Of a stretch of 64,000 nucleotides of DNA, positions 34,826 to 43,918 are shown one piece after another. Position 1 is the first letter of the stretch. The number at the start of each line of letters is the position of its first letter. Both the position numbers and the translations under genes were made by a program. The stretch covers positions 196,751-260,750 of the forward strand of contig NZ_MJAH01000006.1 in NCBI RefSeq assembly GCF_001746295.1, in the 5' to 3' direction. This DNA comes from Streptomyces sp. LUP47B. Lineage in GTDB: Bacteria; Actinomycetota; Actinomycetes; Streptomycetales; Streptomycetaceae. The notes under the pieces were generated by a model that was given only the letters and a program-made list of their open reading frames with translations, made no database searches and was not told where the DNA came from.

Positions 34826-36319
34826 GTGACGCCTGAATCCCTTTCCCCGACCGGCACGGAAGACCCCACGGCCGCCCCTCCCCCCGGCTGCCCCGCACAC
34901 GGCGTCGGCGTCGGCGTCGGCGGACTGCGTCGGCTGTACGGCCCTGGGGCGGAGGATCTGGAGGCCGTGTACGAGAAGCTGCGTGCCGAGCACGGAACTG
35001 TGGCTCCTGCGCTGCTTCACGATGATGTGCCGATCTGGGTGGTGCTCGGTCACTCCGAGAATCTGCACATGGTGCGCAACCCCTCGCAGTTCTGCCGAAA
35101 CACCCGATTGTGGTCAGCCCTGCAGGACGGCACGGTCAAGCCCGATCACCCGCTCATGCCGCACTTCGCCTGGCAGCCCATCTGCAGTCACGCCGAAGGC
35201 GACGAGCATCTGCGGTTGCGCGGTGCGGTCACCGGTGCCATGTCGACTATCGATCACCGAGGCATCCGCCGTTACATCAACCGGGCGACCCAGCAACTCG
35301 TCAACAAGTTCTGCCGGGAGGGTAGGGCCGACCTGGTCGGCCAGTTCGCGGAGCACCTGCCGATGTCGGTGATGTGCGAGATCCTCGGTATGCCCGAGGA
35401 GTACAACGACCAGATGGTGCAGGCCGCTCGTGACATGCCCAAGGGCAGCGAGACCGCGATCGCCAGCAACGCATACCTCATGGACGTCCTGATGCGGCTC
35501 ACCGCCCGCCGCCGGGCCGAGCCCAGGGACGACTTCACCAGCCACCTGATCAATCACCCGGCGAATCTCACCGACGACGAGGTCGGCCAGCACCTGCGCA
35601 TCATCCTGGTCGCAGCCTACGAGGCCACCGCCAATCTCATTGCCAACGTGATGCGTGTGGTGTTGACCGACCCGCGGTTCCGCGCCCAACTCAACGGCGG
35701 CCAGATGACGGTGCCCCAAGCGGTCGAGCAGTCCCTGTGGGACGAGCCGCCGTTCAGCACCGTCCTTCCCTACATCGCCAAGCAGGACGCGGAGCTGGGT
35801 GGCCAGCGCATTCGTAAGGGTGACGCCCTCATCCTCGGCATCGCACCGGGCAATGTAGACCCACGAGTCCGGCCCGACCCCAAGGCCCACATGCAGGGTA
35901 ACCGCTCCCACCTGGCCTTCGGCGGCGGCCCTCATGAGTGCCCGGGTCAGGACATCGGCCGTGTCATCGCCGAGGTCGGCGTCGACGCACTGCTGACCCG
36001 CCTGCCTGACGTTCAACTCGCCTGCGACGAGGACGAGCTGGACTGGTGGGCGTCCATCTCGAACCGGCACTTGGTGGAACTGCCGGTGAAGTTCGAGGCC
36101 AAGCCCCAGCAGGACGTCATGGCGCGGCCCGCGCACCCGCTGGCGTTTCAGCGGTCCAGTGACTGGCTGGTCAGCACACCCCAGCCGAAGACGGCGCGTC
36201 AGGAAGCTGCCTCGCCGACCATCGCGCCGACGCCGACCATCGCGCCGACGCCGACCTACGAACCGGCTGGTCGGCCTGGTGTGTTCCGGCGCTTCCTGCG
36301 CTGGTGGCGCGGCGAGTGA
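34826..36319 (+). CDS. Cytochrome P450, CYP157-like, conservon-linked, without the ExxR motif
   Basis: P450 of 497 residues. The heme loop FGGGPHECPGQ (365-375, Cys372) is intact and the I helix reads AAYEAT (263-268). The K-helix ExxR is replaced by EQSLW (301-305), the signature described for the CYP157 family of conservon P450s. A C-terminal extension of about 70 residues includes TIAPTP repeated twice and a basic WWRGE end. The GTG at 34826 lies 136 bp after cvnD. It probably corresponds to cvnE. A substrate is not known. Confidence 0.92.
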   Translation: MTPESLSPTGTEDPTAAPPPGCPAHGVGVGVGGLRRLYGPGAEDLEAVYEKLRAEHGTVAPALLHDDVPIWVVLGHSENLHMVRNPSQFCRNTRLWSALQDGTVKPDHPLMPHFAWQPICSHAEGDEHLRLRGAVTGAMSTIDHRGIRRYINRATQQLVNKFCREGRADLVGQFAEHLPMSVMCEILGMPEEYNDQMVQAARDMPKGSETAIASNAYLMDVLMRLTARRRAEPRDDFTSHLINHPANLTDDEVGQHLRIILVAAYEATANLIANVMRVVLTDPRFRAQLNGGQMTVPQAVEQSLWDEPPFSTVLPYIAKQDAELGGQRIRKGDALILGIAPGNVDPRVRPDPKAHMQGNRSHLAFGGGPHECPGQDIGRVIAEVGVDALLTRLPDVQLACDEDELDWWASISNRHLVELPVKFEAKPQQDVMARPAHPLAFQRSSDWLVSTPQPKTARQEAASPTIAPTPTIAPTPTYEPAGRPGVFRRFLRWWRGE

Positions 36320-36336
36320 GCCGACAGGCCCTGGGT

Positions 36337-37281
36337 CTATTCGGCAGCCCATTCGACGTACGACGACCACGCCCGCAGCACGCGAGGGCTGACGAACCGG
36401 TGCTCGAGTCCCGTGACCGGGTCGGTGAACTCCAGCACCCGGGCCAGCAGTTGGAGCGGACGCCGGAAGTCGCCGGACGCAACGGGGTCGGTGACCACCG
36501 GATAGAGGGGGTCGCCGAGGATCGGCACCCCCAGGGCGCTCATGTGCACGCGCAACTGATGCGTCTGCCCGGTACTCGGCGTCAGCCGGTACCGGGCGTG
36601 CTCGCCCTGGTGCTCCAGCAACTCGATCCGGCTGACGGCGTTGGGCTCGCCCTGGATCTCCTGGGCCGCCAGGACTCCGCGTTCCTTCACGATACGGCTG
36701 CGCGCGGTGTGCGGCAGGGGCAGCGCCGGGTCGTACGGGGCCACCGCTTCGTACTCCTTCGCCACCCGCCTGTCCCTGAACAGCGACTGATAGGCGCCGC
36801 GCTCCTCGGGCCGCACGGTGAACATCACCAGGCCGGCCGTCAGTCGGTCCAGCCGGTGCGCGGCGCCCAACGTGGGGATGTCCAGCTGCCGGCGCAGCCG
36901 TGCCAGGGCCGTCTCGGCGATATGGCTGCCGCGCGGGGTGGTGGCAAGGAAGTGCGGCTTGTCGGCCACCACCACGTGTTCGTCCTGGTAGAGGACGTCG
37001 ATCGGGAACGGAACCCGCTCCTCGTCGGGCAGCGCCCGGTGAAACCACACGAACATCCCCGGCACGTACGCCATGTCGCGTGTCACCGGACGCCCGGCGG
37101 CATCCACGATCTGCCCGGCCTCCAGCAGCCCGTCGATCACTTCGGCGCCGGCCGCGAGCCGCGCCACGAGATGATCCCGCACGGTCGCCCAAGCATCACC
37201 GATCGGCAACCGAACTCGCACCGGATCGATCCCGTCGCGTTGTGACAGGGGAGAAGGCGGGGGTGGAGTACGGCGTCTCAT
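36337..37281 (-). CDS. RluA-family pseudouridine synthase
   Basis: RNA pseudouridine synthase of 314 residues. The catalytic motif is AHRLDRLTAGLVMFT, with Asp in HRLDR; substrate-binding strands RYRLTPSTGQTHQLRVHMSALG and DPLYP follow. ATG at 37281; longer in-frame starts exist at 37371 without better signals. It is on the opposite strand to the conservon and ends 17 bp after the P450 stop. Target RNA cannot be told. Confidence 0.92.
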   Translation of the reverse strand: MRRRTPPPPSPLSQRDGIDPVRVRLPIGDAWATVRDHLVARLAAGAEVIDGLLEAGQIVDAAGRPVTRDMAYVPGMFVWFHRALPDEERVPFPIDVLYQDEHVVVADKPHFLATTPRGSHIAETALARLRRQLDIPTLGAAHRLDRLTAGLVMFTVRPEERGAYQSLFRDRRVAKEYEAVAPYDPALPLPHTARSRIVKERGVLAAQEIQGEPNAVSRIELLEHQGEHARYRLTPSTGQTHQLRVHMSALGVPILGDPLYPVVTDPVASGDFRRPLQLLARVLEFTDPVTGLEHRFVSPRVLRAWSSYVEWAAE

Positions 37282-37421
37282 CAGGACCAAGCCTACGAGG
37301 GGGTGGTGCCGAGCATGCCTCAACAGTGCCGTACTCGCCGTCGGCACCATCGTCCAGCACCCGCGTCTCACGGGCGCTGCTTCGAAGATCGCCTGTCAAA
37401 TCCCATCGGGGCAATGGGAAG

Positions 37422-38447
37422 TTATCGAGACACCGTTGTGAGGTTTGCGGGGTGAAGCTGGCCAGTCATATTCGGGCTCAGGGCGCTGGCCGTACGTGGG
37501 GAATAACGGCCATTGCTGCGGCTCCAGTCGTAGCTGCCGCGTATCCATGTGAGCAAGGCGGTCGCATAACGTTGGACATTCTCGGACTCCGAGCTCGTGA
37601 GTCCGAGCCGGGCACAGAACAGGGGGACCAGTTTCATCTGCTCTAAAAGCTGACTGACTGTTTTCTGGACGAGCGCGATGGCCAGTCTGATGGCTTCCGC
37701 CCGGGAGCAATTTCGTTGCCGCATGAGGCAGCGCACGAGGTTGGGATCGCCTCGTGCGTCGTCGTTCTCGAGGGACATCACCTCGTTGATGAGTTTGACG
37801 GCATCGACAGCTGCGCGCCGCATCGAATCCAGATGACTGCTATGCCAAATGATCGGTGGGATCTCGAAGTGTCCCACCCTTTCGGCCAGGTCGAGTGACG
37901 GAATAAGCCCCAGGGTGCGGTGCCCGATCCTCATCCGGGTGGCGAAGTCCTCAGGGATCCATGTGCGACGATCGACTTCCTCGGTGAGGTTTCCTGTCAG
38001 GTAGTCCGTCCAATTGTGAGCGGCCCGCTGCTGCCATTCCTCGGACATCCCCGTCCTGGCTCGACGCCAGATGTTCGCGAAGGCGCTCACCAGAGGCGCA
38101 TCGTGGTTGGTTTTCTGCTGCGAGGGGTGGGTGATGAGCGTGATGAGCTGCTGGCACACGTCGACGGCTGCATCGGCCTTGCACCCCTCGGGCACATCAA
38201 ACAGATCATCGAAAAGGAAGAACCAGCCCATGGTGTCAAAGGCCAGGTCGAGGTCGTCACCTTCGACGTCTGGGTAGCTGTAGGCGGCCAAGTCCGCTAC
38301 TGCCGAGAATATGTAGCGGTGCGTGGCCCTATGTCCCGACACTAGTTTCTGCTCACGCATCCACTCCAGATTGCGTTGCCTGGCGGCTGCCAAACCGGTG
38401 TTCAGTCGGTAAGGGATGGGCAATTCGAAGATTACGTTCTGGGGCAT
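37422..38447 (-). CDS. Class I terpene synthase, with a TTA codon
   Basis: Terpene cyclase of 341 residues without known product. The metal motif DDLFD is at 80-84. The second metal motif is NEVMSLEND (221-229), so the usual final Glu of the NSE triad is Asp. The C-terminal RY pair is at 314-315. GGGAGA lies eight bases before the ATG at 38447. A TTA codon (complement of 37644-37646) predicts bldA dependence. Base composition looks less GC-rich than the neighbours, which suggests acquisition. No prenyltransferase is adjacent; the CYP157-like gene is nearby but on the other strand. Confidence 0.9.
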   Translation of the reverse strand: MPQNVIFELPIPYRLNTGLAAARQRNLEWMREQKLVSGHRATHRYIFSAVADLAAYSYPDVEGDDLDLAFDTMGWFFLFDDLFDVPEGCKADAAVDVCQQLITLITHPSQQKTNHDAPLVSAFANIWRRARTGMSEEWQQRAAHNWTDYLTGNLTEEVDRRTWIPEDFATRMRIGHRTLGLIPSLDLAERVGHFEIPPIIWHSSHLDSMRRAAVDAVKLINEVMSLENDDARGDPNLVRCLMRQRNCSRAEAIRLAIALVQKTVSQLLEQMKLVPLFCARLGLTSSESENVQRYATALLTWIRGSYDWSRSNGRYSPRTASALSPNMTGQLHPANLTTVSR

Positions 38448-39737
38448 TATTCTCTCCCAGTTTCTGCCACGGCATGCTTGTCGGCCCAGACGATCAGGTG
38501 GTCGTCGATGCCTGGTGCCTGCGGGCATCGCTGCCTCAGGATTGTTTTCCAGCGACGAACCGAATTGATCTATCCGGCGAGCTGGACGACGCGAAGCGCC
38601 TTGGGCGAGTCCGCTAGGGCCCCGCGACCTCTGGTGCAGTCGGGGGGCTGCCACGGTCCTGAGGGCCCCTCCTCCCGGTCGATCCCACTGCTGGATTGGT
38701 GCGGGTCGGCAGGTGTCGCCTCTGCTCGGGCGGACCCGGTGGCTGCGAGCCCCCCGTGGTCCTGGTCGGGATCGGCCGGCGGGCGGATATGCCGGGCAGG
38801 GGCATGCGCACCACCTGAGGCGTGTGCTCGATCAAGGGGGCGGACCGAGACAACTGGGCACGAGCAGAGTCTTTCATGAGCCCTCCGGGTGGCGGAGTCG
38901 ACCAAGTTCATGAACTGTGCGTTGTGCTCCAGACACTGCGATGTGGCGTTGCTGACTCGTGCGCGGCCTGGGCGTGCAGTCCGAGTCGGTCGAGCCGGCC
39001 TTGTCAACCGCCTACCGGGCAGGTCGCTGGCGTGACCTTCGAGGCGACCGCGCGACAGCGCAGACAATCCGTGGCCACCACCGCCCCGACAGCGTTGTCG
39101 CAGGCGAGGTCGTGGATCATCCCTACCCTCCAGTGCCGCCGTGGGTTTCGTCAACGGTGCGGGGCGAGTTGGCGCTGGTGCGGGGCGCAGCCCCGGGCCG
39201 CTGCGCGGGGCAGATCGGGTAGGGACCGGTTCACTTTCCGCGGTGACATTCCGGACAGTCCGGTCGGCGTGAGGAAGGCCGTCACCCCGGGTAGATTCGC
39301 ACTAGCGTACGACCGTGCCGGTCGCTCCGAACACATCGGTGCGTTGCGCCGAGCACGCACCCGAGCCACACCGCCGACCCTCGCAGGCATCCGGCCACCA
39401 TCCTCACGGGCCCCGGGTGCGACACCGCTCATGCCGGCAATTCACCTGACAGCCCACCACTTCGCACCATGCGACGATTTCCGGCCGCGGGAAAGGGGGC
39501 GCAGCCCCGGCGCACGGAGCGGATCCGCTGGCCGCCGGATGCACGGCCGCGCATTCCAGCCTCTCGGTGCGCCGCGGGTACCACCCTCGTTTGCGGCAGT
39601 TGGGAAGCAAGTTCGTCCGGAGGACGGGCCGCGACGCGAGCGCCGAGCGCGAGGGTGGGATGGCGGGCCGCGTCTCATCGCCGTAGGAGTAAAAAACTCG
39701 TTGGGACGGAGTCCGCGCGGTTGGCAGGATGCCGCTC
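38448..39737. other. 1.29-kb stretch with no convincing gene
   Basis: No reading frame here has a ribosome-binding site, third-position GC pattern and recognisable motif together. Open frames exist on both strands but are Arg/Pro/Ser-rich and contradictory. The first part must hold the terpene synthase promoter. Near 39171-39210 there is a GC-rich inverted repeat of the type scattered between Streptomyces genes. It may be a decayed remnant or leftover of an insertion. Confidence 0.55.
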
Positions 39738-40319
39738 ATGCCGTTCCTCACCCGCTCGGTCCTCGCACCAGGCACCCTCTCCAGCACCGCCCAACCCACC
39801 CTCCCCACCGGCGACGGCCTGCTCCTGCGTCCCTGGCGGGCCGAGGACGCCCCCGCGGTCCTCGCGGCGTTCCAGGACCCGGTGATGCACCAGTGGCACG
39901 CCCGTGCCGCCGACTCCGTGGAGGAGGTCGGCGGCTGGATCGAGGAGTGGCGGGAGGCCTGGGCCCAGGAGGAGACCGCTCAGTGGGCCGTGGTGGACGC
40001 GGACACCGATCTGCTGCTCGGCCGGGTGGCGCTGCGAGAGATCAACCTCGTCGACGGGCAGGCCGAGATGGCGTACTGGACGACCGCGGCGGCGCGTGGC
40101 CGGGGTGTCGCGGCGCGGGCCACGGTCGTCCTGTCTCGCTGGGCCCTCGAAGACATCGGGTTCCACCGTCTCGAGCTCATGCACGCCGTCCGTAATGAGG
40201 CCTCGTGTCGTGTCGCGACCAAGACGGGCTTCGTTCTGGAAGGGACCAAGCGAAGTGCGGTTCTGCATCCGGACGGTTGGCATGACATGCATCTGCACGC
40301 GCGCGTCCGGGGCGACTGA
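39738..40319 (+). CDS. GNAT-family N-acetyltransferase
   Basis: Acetyltransferase of the RimJ/RimL group, 193 residues. Acetyl-CoA loop AARGRGVAARATVVLSRWAL (about 118-137) and the downstream FHRLELMHAVRNEASCRVATKTGF are typical. ATG at 39738 has GGCAGG about eight bases upstream; another ATG is at 39729. Substrate unknown. It converges on the permease. Confidence 0.9.
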   Translation: MPFLTRSVLAPGTLSSTAQPTLPTGDGLLLRPWRAEDAPAVLAAFQDPVMHQWHARAADSVEEVGGWIEEWREAWAQEETAQWAVVDADTDLLLGRVALREINLVDGQAEMAYWTTAAARGRGVAARATVVLSRWALEDIGFHRLELMHAVRNEASCRVATKTGFVLEGTKRSAVLHPDGWHDMHLHARVRGD

Positions 40320-40368
40320 CGGGCTGCCGAGGGGACATCGGTAGGGGTCCGCCAGGGGGCTGCGCCTC

Positions 40369-41895
40369 CTACGCCCTCGGCGTACGCCCGCGCACCGCCC
40401 GCCACGCCACGCCCACTGCCAGCGTCGCGGCCAGGAACAGCACCGTGAACCACTGGAAGTACCAGTGCCCGCCCGCCGGGTCGTACACCTCTGCCCGGGG
40501 CCAGGCCAGATTGACGGTCATCAGGAGGCCGTAGAGGAGGGCCAGGGCGTTGACCGGGATGCCCCAGCGGCCCAGGGAGAACAGGGGGGCGCCCGTCTCG
40601 TCCGTGCCCTCGGACGTGAACTCCCCTCGCACCCGCCGGATCAGCAACGGGCCCGTGACCATCGCGTACGCCAGGTAGAGCATCACGATGCAGGTCGTGC
40701 CGATCGCCAGGAACGCGTCCGGCGAAGCGAAGTTGAGGAGGAGGAGAGCGGCGGCCAGGATGCCGACGACCAGGGCGGGGGCGGTGGGCATGCCCGTGCG
40801 GGGGTTCACCCGCGCGAGGCGGCTCGCGAAGGGCAACTGGCCGTCGCGGGCCATGGAGAAGAGCATGCGGCACGCTGCTGTCTGGATGGCGAGGGTGGCC
40901 ACCGCGATCGCGACCACCACGTCGGCCAGCAGGGTCTTGCCGACGCCGTCGCCCAGGCTGCTGGTGAGGACGTAGCTGAGGCCGTCGACCGACAGGTGCC
41001 CGTCGGTGAGGCTGGGGGCGGCGAGCAGGCCGCCCAGGACGAGCAGGCCGCCGAGCAGGCCGGCCGCGCCGAGCGCCGTGAGGATCGTGCGGGGCGCGGT
41101 GCGGCGGGGAGCGTGGGTCTCCTCGCTCATCTCGCCCGCGCTGTCGAAGCCGATCATCACGTACGCCGCCGCGAACGAGCCCACCAGCAGGGCCCCGAAC
41201 AGGCCGCTCTGCGCGGCGCCCGTGGTGTGGAAGGTGATGCTCGGCGTGCGCTCGGAGTGGGTCAGCAGGAGCACGATGATCAGGACCGCACCGATGATCT
41301 CTGCGGTCACGCCCACCCGGTTGATCAGGGACATCACCCGGTTGTCGAGGATGTTCACGACGGTCGTCAGGACCAGCAGGATCACGCCGAGGAGCGCCGC
41401 GTTGGCCGCCCCGTCCGCCGAGGTCACCGCCGGGTCGGTGCCGATCAGCTGGAAGCCGGACCAGATCGCCGGGAGCACCAACTGCAGGGCGAGTGCCGCC
41501 GCCGCGACCACGACGATCTGCCCGATCACCATGATCCAGCCGGCGAACCAGCCGAAGGCCGGGGTGGAGAGGCGGGACGACCACTGGTAGATCGCGCCGG
41601 ACAGCGGATAGCGCGCCGCCAGTTCCGCGAAGCAGGCCGCCACCAGGAACTGGCCGACCAGTACCACCGGCCAGGTCCAGAAGAAGACGGGGCCGCCGAA
41701 CGCGTACCCGAAGGCGAAGAACTGGAAGACGGTCGTCAGGACCGAGATGAAGGAGAAGCCGGCCGCGAAGGACGCGTACCGGCCCAGGCTCCGGTGCAGT
41801 TCCTGGTGGTAGCCGAACTCGGTGAGGGAGCGGTCGTCGGGGGCGGGGGAGTGCGGGGGATCGGGACGGACGTCGGAGGGGCTGGCTGTCGTCAC
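40369..41895 (-). CDS. APC-family permease, probably of the urea/guanidine carboxylase system
   Basis: Amino-acid/polyamine/organocation transporter of 508 residues with about 12 membrane helices. The first helix region SFISVLTTVFQFFAFGYAFGGP and FDSAGEMSEETHAPRR are family hallmarks. It resembles the permeases linked to carboxylase/allophanate clusters. The GTG at 41895 has an AAGGCAGG signal; an ATG at 41919 has none. The palindrome 59 bp upstream matches that of the amidolyase operon, so it is probably that pathway's uptake system. Confidence 0.88.
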   Translation of the reverse strand: MTTASPSDVRPDPPHSPAPDDRSLTEFGYHQELHRSLGRYASFAAGFSFISVLTTVFQFFAFGYAFGGPVFFWTWPVVLVGQFLVAACFAELAARYPLSGAIYQWSSRLSTPAFGWFAGWIMVIGQIVVVAAAALALQLVLPAIWSGFQLIGTDPAVTSADGAANAALLGVILLVLTTVVNILDNRVMSLINRVGVTAEIIGAVLIIVLLLTHSERTPSITFHTTGAAQSGLFGALLVGSFAAAYVMIGFDSAGEMSEETHAPRRTAPRTILTALGAAGLLGGLLVLGGLLAAPSLTDGHLSVDGLSYVLTSSLGDGVGKTLLADVVVAIAVATLAIQTAACRMLFSMARDGQLPFASRLARVNPRTGMPTAPALVVGILAAALLLLNFASPDAFLAIGTTCIVMLYLAYAMVTGPLLIRRVRGEFTSEGTDETGAPLFSLGRWGIPVNALALLYGLLMTVNLAWPRAEVYDPAGGHWYFQWFTVLFLAATLAVGVAWRAVRGRTPRA

Positions 41896-41954
41896 GGCGG
41901 CACCTGCCTTCGGCGGCATGAGGGCGGAGAGCGGAACAGCGGTGCGGGAGCTGA

Positions 41955-41976
41955 ATTCCTGTCGGGTGACAGAAAT
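41955..41976. promoter_or_regulatory. Second copy of the amidolyase palindrome, before the permease
   Basis: The 22 bases agree at 18 positions with the perfect palindrome at 29955-29976; the CGACAGAAAT arm is conserved except for one base and the other arm has one change. It lies 59 bp upstream of the permease start. Confidence 0.8.
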
Positions 41977-42060
41977 TAAGGAGGCGCTGTTTCGGGTGCG
42001 TGACGCAGGCGTGTCGAAGCGGCTCCCAAGTCCTCACGCCCTTGTACGGGGCACTTAAGC

Positions 42061-42111
42061 GCGATACATCGTGTCTATTGACCGCCCTTTTGGGTCGCGA
42101 TATATTCGGTC
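42061..42111. promoter_or_regulatory. Candidate PadR operator
   Basis: GCGATACATCGTGTC (42061-42075) and GCGATATATTCGGTC (42097-42111) are direct copies, 11 of 15 bases the same and 36 bp apart. Each holds an AT-rich dyad GATAyAT-like core. They lie 40-90 bp before the PadR gene, in a stretch noticeably more AT-rich than the rest. Confidence 0.5.
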
Positions 42112-42150
42112 ACGGATATTCGGATACGAGGTCGGATGCGAGGTGGAGTC

Positions 42151-42741
42151 ATGGGGCGTCGCAAGCTCCGCAACCCCCTGGCGCTCGCCGTGCTGGCGAC
42201 GCTGTGGCAGAAGCCGATGCATCCCTACGAGATCGCCCAGACCCTGCGCCGGCAGGGCAAGGACGCCAGTACGAAGATCAACTACGGCTCGCTCTACACC
42301 GTCGTCCAGAGCCTTGAGAAACACGGGTTCGTCGAGGTCACGGACGTGGAGCGGCAGGGCAACCGGCCCGAGAGGACCGTCTACGGCATCACCGCGGCCG
42401 GGCGCCAGGAGACGACCGAGTGGATGTCGGACCTGCTCGCCTTCCCGGCCAAGGAGTACCCGATCTTCGAGACCGCGCTCTCGCTGCTCGGCGTGCTGCA
42501 CCCCGACGAGGTGGTGCCGCTGCTGGAGGAACGGCTCGACGCCCTGGAAGTGCAGATCGCCGGCGGCCGAGGCGCACTGGAGAAGCTCTACGAGACGCTG
42601 CCCCGGCTCTTCCTCGTCGAGAACGAGTACCAGCTCCACATGGTCGAGGCGGAAGCGGCGTGGGTCCGCGGCTTCCTCGACGAACTGAGAAAGGGCACGC
42701 TGCCCGGCATCGAGGAGTGGAAGACGTTCCACGACCCGTGA
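42151..42741 (+). CDS. PadR-family transcriptional regulator
   Basis: Regulator of 196 residues. The winged HTH is in LALAVLATLWQKPMHPYEIAQTLRRQGK and YGSLYTVVQSLEKHGFVEV (about 9-60), followed by a helical C-terminal dimer domain (PadR subfamily with VirE-like C-tail). ATG at 42151 has GAGGTGGAG upstream. A terminator separates it from the ABC operon, which is its probable target as in other PadR-ABC pairs. Confidence 0.9.
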   Translation: MGRRKLRNPLALAVLATLWQKPMHPYEIAQTLRRQGKDASTKINYGSLYTVVQSLEKHGFVEVTDVERQGNRPERTVYGITAAGRQETTEWMSDLLAFPAKEYPIFETALSLLGVLHPDEVVPLLEERLDALEVQIAGGRGALEKLYETLPRLFLVENEYQLHMVEAEAAWVRGFLDELRKGTLPGIEEWKTFHDP

Positions 42742-42754
42742 CCTGAACAAGAAC

Positions 42755-42793
42755 AGGCCCCGGCACGGCTGTTGCAGCAGCCCGCCGGGGCCT
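42755..42793 (+). terminator. Terminator after the PadR gene
   Basis: AGGCCCCGGC (42755-42764) pairs perfectly with GCCGGGGCCT (42784-42793), with an inner GGCTG/CAGCC stem. Confidence 0.85.
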
Positions 42794-42928
42794 CGAACCC
42801 CGAACTGAATCCGCCCTGAGGCACATCCAGGCGATCGAGGTGCGGCATGCCCAGGATAGCCCGGTGCTCCTCACGCGGATCAGTTGTCATCCCTTCACCG
42901 GATCCGCTCACCCAGGAGGACACCTGCC

Positions 42929-43918
42929 ATGAACACCCGTGCGCCCGCGATCGAGGCGCGTCAACTGATCAAGACCTACGGCGGTGAGGTCACCGCCCTC
43001 GACGGCATCGACGTGGTCGTCGAGCGGGGCAGCGTCTTCGGCCTGCTCGGCCCGAACGGCGCCGGCAAGTCCACCACCGTCAAGATCCTCACCACCCTGG
43101 CCCGCCCCGACTCCGGCTCGGCCACCGTCGCGGGCCACGACGTGCTGCGCCACCCCGACCGGGTCCGCCGGGCCATCGGCGTGGTCGCCCAGGGCTCCGG
43201 CGCCGACCCGGTCGCCACCGGTCACGAGAACCTCCGGCTCCAGGGCAGGCTCTACGGCTTGAAGGGCGCCGCCCTCGACCGGCGGGTGGACGAACTCCTC
43301 GACCGCTTCACGCTCACCGACGCCGCCCGGCGCCCGGTCAAGGGCTACTCCGGTGGCATGCGACGCCGACTCGACGTCGCCCTAGGCCTGGTGCATCGCC
43401 CCGAGGTGCTCTTCCTCGACGAGCCGACCACCGGGCTCGACCCGGAGGCCCGCAGCGCGATGTGGGACGAGATCGGCCGGCTCGCCGGTGAGGAGGGCCT
43501 GACGATCCTGCTCACCACGCACTACCTCGAAGAGGCGGACCGGCTCGCCGAGCGGGTCGCCGTCGTCGACCGGGGCCGGATCGTCGTCGAGGGCACCCCG
43601 GACGCGCTGAAAGGTGAACTGCGCGGTGACGCGGTGCACTTGGAGCTGCGCGAGCCGCTCGGTGACGCGGGCCGCACCCTGCTGACCGGCGCCCTGCGCG
43701 GGGTGCCGGGCGTGCACGAGGTGCTGGCCGACGGACACCGCGTCAGCGTCCGCGCCGACGACGGGGCCGCCGCGGTACCCGCCCTGCTCGCCGCCCTGGA
43801 GCGGGCCGGGGTCAGGGTGGCCACCGCGACCGTCGCGCGTCCCTCGCTGGACGATGTCTATCTGCGCTACGCGGGCCGCCGTTACGCGGAGGCCGAGGAT
43901 CTGGTGGGTGCCCGATGA
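42929..43918 (+). CDS. ABC transporter ATPase, daunorubicin-resistance (DrrA) type
   Basis: Exporter ATPase of 329 residues. Walker A GPNGAGKST (about 38-46), signature YSGGMRRRLDVALGL and Walker B VLFLDEPTTGLDPEAR are intact. The C-terminal part (from about 235) fits the DrrA C-domain. AGGAGGA lies eight bases before the ATG. The permease start overlaps its stop. The drug or lipid exported is unknown. Confidence 0.93.
   Translation: MNTRAPAIEARQLIKTYGGEVTALDGIDVVVERGSVFGLLGPNGAGKSTTVKILTTLARPDSGSATVAGHDVLRHPDRVRRAIGVVAQGSGADPVATGHENLRLQGRLYGLKGAALDRRVDELLDRFTLTDAARRPVKGYSGGMRRRLDVALGLVHRPEVLFLDEPTTGLDPEARSAMWDEIGRLAGEEGLTILLTTHYLEEADRLAERVAVVDRGRIVVEGTPDALKGELRGDAVHLELREPLGDAGRTLLTGALRGVPGVHEVLADGHRVSVRADDGAAAVPALLAALERAGVRVATATVARPSLDDVYLRYAGRRYAEAEDLVGAR

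Noticed and set aside
38570..39154. 194-codon minus-strand frame in the geneless stretch
   Set aside because: No ribosome-binding site, Arg/Pro/Ser-rich composition and no known motif.
42784..42810. tRNA T-arm-like sequence CCTCGAACCCC
   Set aside because: It is the right arm of the terminator after PadR; no acceptor, D or anticodon arms fit.
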